Shown: one piece after another, positions 56,901 to 64,000 of the stretch
How the letters are laid out: each line of letters starts with the position of its first letter
How positions within the stretch are numbered: the stretch's first letter is position 1
Translations under genes and position numbers: made by a program
The notes under the pieces: generated by a model
Seen by the model: the letters and a program-made list of their open reading frames with translations, nothing else
The model's database searches: none
Told to the model about the DNA's origin: nothing
Source of the DNA: Lumbricus rubellus
Taxonomy: Eukaryota; Annelida; Clitellata; Crassiclitellata; Lumbricidae
Assembly: GCA_945859605.1 (NCBI GenBank)
Contig: OX243817.1
Location: 18,540,956 to 18,604,955 of the forward strand
Reading direction: 5' to 3'
DNA length: 64,000 nucleotides

Positions 56901-59569
56901 TTGCTGTGGCAGAAAAGACTCTCCCCTCCCCCTCCCCTCCGCCTCCCCCTTCGTCCCGCTCCCTCCGCTCCTTTCCTCCCTCACATCGTCCCTTCCTGAG
57001 AGCGGATAGAGCCCAAGAATGTTGAAAGGCCGCAAAATTATTACACGACTCGCTTATGACGTCACGGCACGCGACCTCATTCATGTTTAGTCACTGTCAA
57101 GGCGTTTCTGAAATCTGGCAACCCTTCGGCTTTGTTGAATTTGCAAATGGCAGTCGAGCGGAATGCAAACTTCACTTTTTGTGAAAAATATTGCGTTTTT
57201 TCGGATAAAAAGCAAAATGGACACTCTTCTATTGGAATGGAAGGTTTTGGTAAATTTTCAAAACAATCAGTGCGTAACTTTCGGCGTGATAGTGTTACGA
57301 ACTATTGGAAAGTTTCATTTTTATTTATATAGATTTAACGATTTTCTTTCTCGTTCAGAATATCTACAATTTATATCTGGAATGGCCTCCCACTAAACTT
57401 GCGACTTATGCCTAGACTAAATTCACCTGCTTTTTACAAGTCACTCAAAACCTATTATTTTAGCCGTGGCTGGACTGGAGGCGCCTCTGAGTAGGTTTCT
57501 TGAAGAAGCGCTATATAAATTCATGAAATGAATGAATGCAGAACAAAAGCCTTGCTTCAGTAAGCCATCATATTAAAATAGGATAATAATTTGAGATCTT
57601 CAAAAGATCTTTTCTTTGTGTCAACAAGTGTGACCAAAAATATGCGTTTAAATGATGCGCTATATATGAAAGCTCAATTGCATACATTGCATAAATTCTT
57701 AACATTAGAGCATCACTTTCTAAACCCTGGTCAGTACTGCATACTAACTAGGTCAAACACTTTTCGAGAGGAATCATGTATGCAAGCTTCATGCATACAT
57801 GTATAGCCAAGATATTTATAATCACTGAAAATCCCATGAAACTGTACATACCACACTAAACATTAACCATGTATACTGCACAGTAAATTTTCTGTTGAGT
57901 TACATTAAACTTTGATCGCTCGGCCCAGTATGTGATTGCTTGAGGCTGTAAAGCCAAACGGCCACTTTCATGCATTAGATTAAAAAATCATCTACTGAAG
58001 AGTGAAAGTTCAGCTGTCATAGAATTTGGCAAACTCTCAGTGAGTTGGTGCACTGTAGCAATACTTATTCTATAACCGGTCAGCCCCACAACTGACAGTT
58101 TAAAAACCACGTGCATTCTTAGAGTGACAAAAAGAAGTTGCATTAAAACTTATATCTTGAAAAGTCACTACATAAAGCTTATACAATGTTACAAAACAAT
58201 ATGTACAACAATTGTCACTATATAAATCTTATACAAAACTAAAAAAACAATATGTAGAACAATTGTACACAACAGTCAGAATCTAGGTAACAGCAGTGGA
58301 GGAAAACCAATAAAACAACAGGAGTAGCAAATCAGCGGCTGCAGACATGCAAACAAAAGCCAGATGACTGGCACAGAAATACAATAATAGATTCTGTAGA
58401 ACCTTTGATCATGTCAACATCTTTGCTCAAGCTTTATCTTTTGCAGTCTCAATGTATTTTCCTCACAACTTTCTAAATGAATTATGTTATTCAGATGAAA
58501 CATCTAAATGAGCTAAAAATATCTCAAGTATACATAATTGCTGACATAATGATCTCATAAGACACGCTTACTCCTTTACCGTTGTAGCACCTTACCTTTA
58601 CTAAGCATTTTAAAGATTTTAGTACTTAGGCCAAGGATACTTGACAAAACAAGTAACCTAAAATATCGAAGGAGTAGCAGCAAAATTTATATTCAACTAG
58701 AGCAACTGTTTGACTAAATGATTAACATATTGAAATCTACACTTCAATTCGTCACACATGACTGACACACTGATTAATGGACTGGAAATCAATTCAGCCG
58801 GCCAGGCCACACTTCGAAGCAGACAAAATTAGTCTTGAGCTCAATTGACTGAATAATTTACCTATTGAACACTGTTTCCTTGTTCAGAACTTAACTGCAT
58901 ATATTATACTTATAATATATATATATATACACACACACATATACTTACAATTTATACACACACTTGAAAAACTTAAATGCCAATTGAAATGTGTGACACA
59001 CACAACTGATAATCAATTCTGCTGGTCACACGCAAACTTTATATTTGTTGACTGGACACCCACTTGATATAGACCGGATTACTTTGTTCACAAACAACTC
59101 ATTTCACATAGCATCTTGTTTCCATATATCATCAACGTCCAACTGTGTGTCTCGATTTAACAAATGCAAATCACATTCACAAACAATTTAAATCAAACTA
59201 CAAGAAAATGTTGAACAACATCTCTAATGATAATTACCCTTCGTACCTTCCAGGTGTTTGCTCTTCTCCTTCTCCTTCTGCTTCCACTCATCAAATGACG
59301 GCATGTCGGTTGGCACTTCGAGTTCACTAATCGATTTCTGGTCACTGTCATTCTCCGACTTAGCCTCGCCAGGGACGAACGCTGTGCTGGGTACGGCAGC
59401 TGGTGACAATTCGCCTAAACGCGATGGAGGCTGGACGGAACTTGGCTGGACATCAAGGCTTTTGGGGCTCTTCGTTTCTTCATCAGAACTTTCTGCCGCA
59501 GTCGCGTTCGAGGAAGTTTCAGAAGTTGTGGCGTTCAACAATTTCACTGAAGGGTCGCTGGAATCGTCT
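44334..59569 (-). CDS. SUCO: SUCO, SUN-domain ER membrane protein (N-terminal exon not resolved)
   Basis: Thirteen exons join in phase by GT-AG introns into about 1,142 residues. Exons: A 59569-59247, B 56833-56647, C 55966-55859, D 55304-55140, E 53890-53754, F 53160-53004, G 52453-52341, H 51924-50796, I 50161-50050, J 49421-49317, K 48850-48580, L 47469-47381, M 44867-44334. Family marks, in order: PSFDEWKQK, the SUN-like domain ([51 protein letters not shown] then LRVFG), an acidic linker, [20 protein letters not shown] leading into [16 protein letters not shown] coiled coil, one membrane helix ([15 protein letters not shown]) and a basic C-terminal tail (FSKKRKKKK). This order matches human SUCO/SLP1 proteins, which have roles in ER membrane protein stability and bone formation. 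Exon A needs two bases from an upstream exon, so the signal-peptide exon is missing or outside. Confidence 0.93.
45030..45255 (+). mobile_element. LINE 3'-end ORF remnant, SUCO intron L-M
   Basis: Interrupted translation reads [38 protein letters not shown] and RQRMKEEE. It resembles the C terminus of LINE reverse transcriptases (I-EG--EG-R-RGR----W). Stops and frameshifts show decay. Confidence 0.6.
45547..46210 (+). mobile_element. Non-autonomous Helitron-like element (664 bp), SUCO intron L-M
   Basis: It begins A|TCTATATAAATAAAAATG and ends with a GCCAC/GTGGC hairpin (46180-46197), then CTGGGTACAGCTAG|T. A TC start after A, a 3' hairpin and CTAG end before T are Helitron hallmarks. It carries a GGGGA-rich minisatellite at about 45945-46165. 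No Rep/helicase is present. Confidence 0.8.
46962..47032. mobile_element. TTAA/CCCTTTAATGC mini-palindrome, SUCO intron L-M
   Basis: Almost the same element as at 30.62 kb: TTAA CCCTTTAATGCTGAGATG, centre TAGTAAATGGTATGGGGAAT, and GGCATTAAAGGG TTAA. Confidence 0.7.
47381..47469 (-). CDS. SUCO: SUCO exon L
   Basis: Encodes [20 protein letters not shown] then NVLSSSGAN. Acceptor GAAAG|GT is modest, but phases agree on both sides (1 in, 0 out). Confidence 0.75.
47838..47927. repeat. (CAT)30 microsatellite, LINE 3' tail
   Basis: A pure run of 30 CAT units sits directly downstream (minus strand, as ATG units) of the LINE C-terminal ORF, so it is probably that element's 3' tandem tail. Confidence 0.95.
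48120..48340 (-). mobile_element. tRNA-derived SINE nested in a LINE fragment
   Basis: Full-length on the minus strand: GGGGCGCGGTGGTCTAGTGG head, box B GGTTCGAATCC, and GGGGCGCTATAACAAGTGCA tail. It splits the LINE reading frame at the FGHICRMD/GKRGRGRP linker, so it inserted later. Confidence 0.92.
48580..48850 (-). CDS. SUCO: SUCO exon K (transmembrane helix)
   Basis: Encodes [27 protein letters not shown], a single membrane helix flanked by Arg, then a Ser/Pro/Arg-rich tail. Phase 0 in, 1 out. Confidence 0.9.
49317..49421 (-). CDS. SUCO: SUCO exon J (coiled coil)
   Basis: Encodes [20 protein letters not shown] then [15 protein letters not shown]; 35 codons, phase 0 at both ends. Its acceptor is abutted by a 16-bp tandem array. 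Confidence 0.9.
49424..49600. repeat. 16-bp minisatellite abutting the SUCO exon J acceptor
   Basis: About eleven copies of ACAAATCAATCAATTG/AAAAATAAATCAATTG. On the transcript strand the array supplies the intron end CAATTGATTGATTTGTCAG directly before exon J. Confidence 0.9.
50050..50161 (-). CDS. SUCO: SUCO exon I (coiled coil)
   Basis: Encodes [20 protein letters not shown] then [17 protein letters not shown], nearly matching the vertebrate coiled coil. Confidence 0.95.
50588..50607. repeat. (GAT)n microsatellite
   Basis: About six GAT units, SUCO intron H-I. Confidence 0.75.
50796..51924 (-). CDS. SUCO: SUCO exon H (largest exon)
   Basis: Encodes about 375 residues. It starts [15 protein letters not shown], then a Cys-containing segment ([20 protein letters not shown] then PCGYYRL), a long acidic, Thr/Ser-rich disordered middle, and [20 protein letters not shown] with NLNLTNR. 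The last part matches vertebrate [20 protein letters not shown]. Confidence 0.93.
52341..52453 (-). CDS. SUCO: SUCO exon G (disordered linker)
   Basis: Encodes [20 protein letters not shown] then [17 protein letters not shown]. Support rests on phase agreement at both ends (2 in, 1 out). Confidence 0.8.
52746..52800. repeat. (TA)-rich microsatellite
   Basis: TATATATATA runs with interruptions in SUCO intron F-G. Confidence 0.8.
53004..53160 (-). CDS. SUCO: SUCO exon F
   Basis: Encodes [20 protein letters not shown] and a Ser/Asp-rich stretch to LEPCTPEA. Donor AC|gtacga, phase 2. Confidence 0.88.
53296..53445 (-). CDS. SUCO: Candidate SUCO cassette exon (E')
   Basis: A 150-bp open segment between exons E and F has an acceptor (TTGCCTAG|AG) and a donor (ATTACTC|gtaaca), both phase 1, so inclusion or skipping both keep the frame. 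It encodes [12 protein letters not shown], an Ala run from a GCT/GCA repeat, then [20 protein letters not shown]. Direct E-to-F joining gives [14 protein letters not shown], which aligns better with vertebrate SATNAILNMV, so this exon is optional or spurious. Confidence 0.4.
53754..53890 (-). CDS. SUCO: SUCO exon E (end of SUN-like domain, acidic linker)
   Basis: Encodes [20 protein letters not shown] and the following acidic stretch to NLFASAT, with a terminal phase-1 G. Confidence 0.9.
54005..54227 (-). mobile_element. tRNA-derived SINE in SUCO intron D-E
   Basis: Full-length on the minus strand and nearly identical to the copy at 48.1 kb, including head, box B and CAAACAAACAAA end. Confidence 0.92.
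54321..54781. repeat. 23/24-bp minisatellite, SUCO intron D-E
   Basis: About twenty copies of TCCTTTATTACTATTACTAC plus TAT or TAA(A), itself built of TTACTA triplet-like subunits. Confidence 0.95.
55140..55304 (-). CDS. SUCO: SUCO exon D (SUN-like domain)
   Basis: Encodes [40 protein letters not shown] and [14 protein letters not shown], closely similar to vertebrate GTFHGRDERNVQSFPL and LISHFGSEHFCPLSLI. Confidence 0.95.
55859..55966 (-). CDS. SUCO: SUCO exon C (SUN-like domain)
   Basis: Encodes [20 protein letters not shown] then [15 protein letters not shown]. Acceptor TCTGTTAG|T; the nearer TTTACAG does not keep phase. Confidence 0.92.
56647..56833 (-). CDS. SUCO: SUCO exon B (SUN-like domain start)
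   Basis: Encodes [20 protein letters not shown] followed by [20 protein letters not shown] and [15 protein letters not shown]. The donor AAAGT|gtatgt was chosen because it alone gives the conserved VF-T-VELCE junction with exon C. Confidence 0.92.
56880..57333 (-). mobile_element. Non-autonomous Helitron-like element (454 bp), SUCO intron A-B
   Basis: Minus strand begins A|TCTATATAAATAAAAATG and ends with the GCCAC/GTGGC hairpin and CGGGTACAGCTAG|T. It is homologous over most of its length to the element at 45.55 kb, including the G-rich tract, which is shorter here. Its 3' end lies 47 bp from the exon B acceptor. Confidence 0.82.
57338..57540 (+). mobile_element. LINE C-terminal/3'-tail fragment, SUCO intron A-B
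   Basis: Translation reads [20 protein letters not shown] then [10 protein letters not shown], the typical LINE RT C terminus (LWN-LP-LR...FK--LK-YLF). It ends GGCGCCTCTGAGTAGG, GCGCTATATAAATTC and an (ATGA)n tail. The tail is shared with the SINEs of this window. Confidence 0.7.
57545..59240. other. SUCO intron A-B remainder, no features recognised
   Basis: AT-rich sequence. A short TA/CA microsatellite lies at about 58915-58942. No exon-like segment was found on the minus strand. Confidence 0.4.
59247..59569 (-). CDS. SUCO: SUCO exon A (FDEW motif)
   Basis: Encodes 107 codons, rich in Ser, Glu and Pro and ending [19 protein letters not shown], the conserved motif before the SUN-like domain. 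Acceptor CCTTTCAG|A implies incoming phase 2; donor GAAG|gtacga. Confidence 0.9.
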
Positions 59570-59647
59570 CTGAAAGGCCAAAATCATTGTCGTTGCATTT
59601 AGACACACTCTGGTATTTACTCTGGACAGAGTAATCAGTCAAACCTA

Positions 59648-60952
59648 TCTATATAAATAAAGAGAAGATTTTGTCTGTCTGTGTGTGTGTTTGACCGGAA
59701 TGCATTTCAACAGTTTTTGACCTTTTCACTCCAAACCTTCACAACTCTGTCCGTCTCGGCGTCGGACACCCAGTGGAGGGGTTGGCGATTCTCTACCACC
59801 ATGGGGACAGGGTGGGGGCGAAACCCCCCAAATTTTTTTCACTAAAATGCAGCTATGGATTTCAAACTTTGCACACAGACAGAGGGCCCTCAGAACCACA
59901 CGGTGGACAGGTTGGCTAATCTTTACCACCATGGGGGCCAGAGAGGGGGGGGGGGGCGAAAATTCTAAGACGGCAGTTTATTAAACACTTTTTTAACGCT
60001 TGCATAGCCATTATATAAATGGTGAGAGCAGCTTATGTAGATTTAGGCGTACCGGCGGAGGTAGGAGTTAGCGGTGGAGTGCTGTGGGGTGGGGGTGGGG
60101 AGTGCAAGGGTAGGTGGGTGGTGGGAAAATATTTCCCGAAAACCCGTATTTCACGGGTGGAATACAGGTCGAGAAGTCGAAGTGCGGTGGGGTGTTTTTG
60201 GGTGGGTTTCGGGCGGAGAGGTTGGGTTTGGGGCAGAGGGGGTGTGATGGGGTGGGAAGTGGGTGAGGGTGGGAGTTGAAGGGTGGGGTGAAGAGGTGGT
60301 GGTAGTGGGGAGGAATGGGGAGGGTGGAGAGGGTGATGGGGTGGGGTGTGGAGGGGTGGGGTGGAGGTGGGAAGAGGTAGGATTGGGAAGGGTGGAGGGG
60401 GGGGGTGGATGGGGAGGAATTGGGAAGGTGGAGAGGTGGGGAGGTGGGGGTGGAGGGGTGGGAAGAGGGGTGGGGTTTGAGAGATTGGCTGGAGGGGGTG
60501 TGGAGGATGGAGGGGTGGGGTGGAGGGGTGGGAGAGGGATGGTGGGATGCGGGGTGTTTTCGGTGGGTTTGGGGCGGAGTTGGGTGTGGAGGTGGGGTGG
60601 GGGTGGGTGTGTGAGGGGTGGGGTGGGGAGTGGTGAGGGGGTTGGGGTGAGTGTGGGGGTGGAGGGAGGGTGTGGGGTGTGGAGGGGTGGGGTTGCGGGT
60701 GGAGAGGTGGGAGAATGGGGAGAGGGAGGAGTGGAAAGGGTGGAGGGGTGGGGATGGTGGAGGGGTGGGGGTTGGGCCGGTTGGGGTGGAGGATGGAAGG
60801 GTGAAAGTGGGAGAGGGATGGGGAAGGGTGGAGGGGCGGGGCGTTGAGGAGGGTTTGGGGAGGAAGTGAGAGTGGAGGAGTGGTGTGGTGGGGCTGTGGC
60901 CGTGGCGTGTCGAATCCTAAATTTCCCGGGCAACGCCGGGTACCCCAGCTAG
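59648..60952 (+). mobile_element. Helitron-like element (1.3 kb) with a long G-rich tract
   Basis: It begins A|TCTATATAAATAAAGAGA and ends with hairpin CCCGG-GCAACG-CCGGG (60925-60940), TACCCCAG and CTAG|T. The ends differ from those at 45.5 and 56.9 kb, so it is another subfamily. About 60050-60880 is almost pure GGGTGG/GGAGG-type repeat. Confidence 0.78.
60050..60880. repeat. G-rich low-complexity tract
   Basis: Dense runs of three to nine G on the plus strand (GGGGTGGAGGGGTGGGA-like), with clear G-quadruplex potential. Long ORFs on both strands here (Gly/Trp-rich or Pro-rich) are composition artefacts. Confidence 0.85.
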
Positions 60953-60954
60953 TT

Positions 60955-61200
60955 ATTACATAAATTTGCTAATTTACTACCCCTCGCGGCCTTGCACGGA
61001 CACGTGGAGGGAGATAGAAGCAGAGGAAGACAACCAAAAACCTGGATGGACAACGTCAGAGAAGACCTGAAAGAGATGAATATTGAAGTGTCAAGAGCAA
61101 AGGATCTAATCAGAAACAAAGAAATTTGGAGAAGTCATGTAGGAGCCTCATCGTCGTCACTCAACTGACAGAAGAGAATAAGGAAGAAGAAGAGAAGAAA
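60955..61200 (+). mobile_element. LINE 3'-end ORF remnant
   Basis: Translation reads GHVEGDRSRGRQPKTWMDNV then REDLKEMNIEVSRAKDLIRN and KEIWRSHVGASSSS, the standard C terminus of a LINE endonuclease-RT. Only this part remains. Confidence 0.75.
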
Positions 61201-61396
61201 TTTGCTAAACAAATTCCATGCAATATATAAGTCCATCTCTTGCGGTTGATGAGATACAATATTTTACCATAAAAGGTGAAACTCGCCAAAACAATCAAAA
61301 ATATATACCTGAGGCCAGAACAAGAGTTTAAATTTCTGATATTTACATCACTAACACCTGTTTTTCAGAAAGCCTACGTGATGTGAATGCTATTAC

Positions 61397-61489
61397 CTGG
61401 TCAGAATTTTTATTGTGGAGCATCGAAGGCAAAATAGTCAAAAAGCAGTAAAATATCTTGGACACGTTATAAACCAGTAAAATTGCCAT
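61397..61489 (-). CDS. Possible SUCO first coding exon (low confidence)
   Basis: A minus-strand ATG opens MAILLVYNVSKIFYCFLTIL, a signal-peptide-like hydrophobic start, and ends at a good donor (GACCAG|gtaata). Its phase is 0 whereas exon A needs 2, so direct joining fails; a further exon would be required. Confidence 0.2.
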
Positions 61490-61599
61490 GAGAACCGTAA
61501 AAACCCCAATTGATTTCAACCATCTACGATGCCACACGATTAATTACGCTTCTGGAAACCCCTACGCAGGCGGATATCAATACATAAGTCATGAAGAGC

Positions 61600-61662
61600 T
61601 ACACACACACACACACACATAAATATATATATATATATGCAGATATATATATAATATATATC
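61600..61662. repeat. (AC)n/(TA)n microsatellite
   Basis: ACACACACACACACAC followed by TATATATATA runs. Confidence 0.85.
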
Positions 61663-62257
61663 CACATAACTGCAATGCATTTTAAGTACCGCACAAATGT
61701 GATGGCTGCGTCAGCTGGAACAAAGTTAAAAAATCATTGCTATTAAGAAAAAGTTCATCGATACGAAAATCGTGCTCAGACAAATGGAGGATTGACCACT
61801 GGCAAGATGTTGCAGATGTACAGGGCCTAAAACCAGTGGATTCTCAATTCGATTCTAACCATTTATTAATCACTATTATAGATCTGACATCCTAACCTCA
61901 ATCGACAGTGCTTAGTAATTGTGAGTGAATGACTTGCAGTTTCCTACAACGGTAACTATCTCAAGGTTGGCTTGAGGTCAAGGTCCATTCATTCAATTGG
62001 TTACTGCACTCCTACTAGATACATAGTTGATAGTAGATACATAGTTGATAGTATACCATGTTTGAAATGCCTGGACTATACACAGCGCTGAAGAAGATTA
62101 TAGATGGTGACATTGGTGAGGCTAACAATGACTAACAATAACCCCAACACCAAAAAGTCCTTTGCTGATGGTCGAAGATGCTGCATTTGAAAATCCTCAA
62201 CCCCCCCCCCCACCGGATCTCAGGATGACATTCTTCGCAGCTGGCAATTGTTTGCAG

Positions 62258-62632
62258 AGCACCACCACAGTACAGCAGTTAGCGCCACCACAGTACAGCA
62301 GTTAGCACCACCACAGTACAGCAGTTAGCACCACCACAGTACAGCAGTTAGCACCACCACAGTACAGCAGTTAGCACCACCACAGTACAGCAGTTAGCAC
62401 CACCACAGTACAGCAGTTAGCACCACCACAGTACAGCAGTTAGCACCACCACAGTACAGCAGTTAGCACCACCACAGTACAGCAGTTAGCACCACCACAG
62501 TACAGCAGTTAGCACCACCACAGTACAGCAGTTAGCACCACCACAATACAGCAGTTAGCACCACCACAGTACAGCAGTTAGCACCACCACAGTACAGCAA
62601 TTGGCACCATGACAGTACAGCAGTTAGCACCA
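62258..62632. repeat. 23-bp minisatellite (about 16 copies)
   Basis: Near-perfect tandem copies of GTTAGCACCACCACAGTACA plus GCA, decaying slightly at both ends. Confidence 0.95.
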
Positions 62633-62639
62633 ACTAAAG

Positions 62640-64000
62640 GAGTCTCTCAGCCTTTTACCATCCAGTCAAGCAGCCCAAAACCCTTAGGATGAATGAATTC
62701 ATGATGGCATACAAAACCGCCAACAAAAAACGTTTGTCCAAAACACTAAAAAAACATGAGCAAAAGAGAAAAATAACTCCACAACTGAATACTAAATCAT
62801 ATGAGAAATCCAGAGACAGCTGCCAAGCAACATCTGCATGTGGCCAAAAGACTGATCAAAAATTGAAACGTTAACAAGGCTCCTTGCTTGATCAAGAGAA
62901 AAACAGCAAGCAAAAGAAAAACAGAAAGACACTGATCACAGGACAATGTCTGTGCTACAAGAAAATTTTATTTAATAGCAAACTGCTCTCGTCATAATTA
63001 TTATTTAATGAAATTTATATTTCTAGGAAGTTGACAGAAATTTGCTGCAACCCAGCATGACCACTAGAGATGGTGTAATGTAATGTAAGTCTACTAGACT
63101 GTGGTATAAAAGTGTACTTTAGATGGTTTGTGCTGTTAAATGCCACTCCACTGGTCTGACATTGTTGGACTATGTTGGTATCATTAGGCAACTTTGTTAG
63201 CGGAGCAGCATGCTGCTTTGGGTTTCCTGAACATGTCACTACCTGCATGTATTACAATTGTAAATTGATCTTGTTTTAAGATTGGAAAGTTGACAGACCG
63301 TGAGCAATAAGTTTATTTTGATTTGATTCGAGTAAGTATATAATAGCCATGAAATAAACAACGGTCTCATTTATACGAGTAACCAATCACATACGAAAAG
63401 CAGCATTTGAAAGTTCTGCCAAGTAGGTAATTACAGGTGGACACCAGAGCTACAGGATATAACCTAAGCATCAAATCCGATTGGATGACAGCTAAAATGG
63501 GCATTTTAGACGCGTGCACATTGAGACAGGTGCATGGCTGGTGGATTCCGACGATGTCAACGACTTTTACAATTACAGATGAGTATCAACGATTCAACGC
63601 GCCTGATCATCAGATTGTCAGCAATGAATGGCAGACGCAACAGGCCGCCCACCAACAAAATCCCTGTATAGCTGCGAATGAATGCATGATGAGATTCATA
63701 TCATTCGGCAATTGTCGCTACGCTACTTCCACAGGCCGAAAGCGAACACGTACGAAAAGGCTCACTTGAGACTTAACATCAGATGTCAGTGGGATCCCGT
63801 TATTAGGCGGGTTTACGGGTTCGACATAAGGGATCACTTTGATGCAACATGTGCAGAATATAACACCATGACCAAGAGATATCTATAGAGATGCGAAACA
63901 ATAGCTTCTGTAATTCTGGATGTCTGCAAAGATAAACTGCAACAGAACATGGAATTCAGTATAATTTAGCGACAGAGTTTCAAGTCTGGCTGGATCCATG
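62640..64000. other. Unassigned 3' end of window
   Basis: The segment 63280-63336 (CAATAAGTTTATTTTGATTT then GATTCG) looks like a LINE 3' end. Plus-strand ORFs at 63437-63769 and 63682-63888 overlap in different frames and may be pieces of one decayed ORF, but I recognise no motif. If SUCO starts further upstream, its first exon could lie here or beyond 64000. Confidence 0.35.

Noticed and set aside
60151..60933. 260-residue Pro-rich ORF on the minus strand and Gly/Trp-rich ORFs on the plus strand
   Set aside because: The G-rich tract has few stop codons on either strand; no start context, domain or splice support.
61343..61537. 64-residue ORF starting at 61537 as a complete SUCO N terminus
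   Set aside because: Its apparent first codon is GTG, not ATG; only the shorter ATG at 61489 is usable, and its splice phase does not match exon A.
62258..62632. CRISPR-like array
   Set aside because: Units are contiguous with no unique spacers, and the DNA is eukaryotic.
63437..63888. Two overlapping plus-strand ORFs as a gene
   Set aside because: They lie in different frames, no family is recognised, and there is no evidence of splicing; possibly a decayed transposon ORF.

Overview
The window is animal nuclear DNA. It holds spliceosomal introns, tRNA-derived SINEs, LINE 3' ends, Helitron-like elements, hAT-type and TTAA-flanked miniature elements, and two conserved metazoan genes. The repeats and gene structure suggest a marine invertebrate; the clade cannot be fixed from this sequence. 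All assignments were made by eye from translation, splice-site phase and remembered family motifs; no database search was run.

Layout. (1) Positions 2-18412, plus strand: one uninterrupted reading frame of more than 6,100 codons, open to the left edge. It encodes a giant, mostly disordered protein made of Ser/Pro-, His- and Lys/Arg-rich repeats, and I recognise no known family. Degenerate repeat-like sequence continues past its stop codon. (2) 18.4-22.35 kb: non-coding interval between this gene and the convergent mitofusin gene. (3) 22351-34682, minus strand: a complete mitofusin gene. All 16 coding exons join in phase into a 767-residue protein with the GTPase motifs, membrane hairpin and C-terminal heptad region. 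Its introns carry SINEs, two hAT-like MITEs, five-copy-family TTAA mini-palindromes and several minisatellites. (4) 34.7-44.3 kb: mostly non-coding, with two hAT-like MITEs and a broken ORF of a type I associate with invertebrate mobile DNA. (5) 44334-59569, minus strand: SUCO (SUN domain-containing ossification factor, SLP1/EMP65 family). Thirteen phase-consistent coding exons (called A-M here) give about 1,140 residues, and there is one candidate cassette exon. The N-terminal exon is unresolved. (6) 59.6-64 kb: a 1.3-kb Helitron-like element with a long G-rich tract, LINE remnants, a 23-bp minisatellite and unassigned sequence.

The three genes show no obvious functional link. Mitofusin acts in mitochondrial outer-membrane fusion and SUCO is an ER membrane protein. 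The most unusual content is the giant repeat protein. Next is the set of young-looking mobile elements with legible termini and target-site duplications, some lying directly against splice sites.
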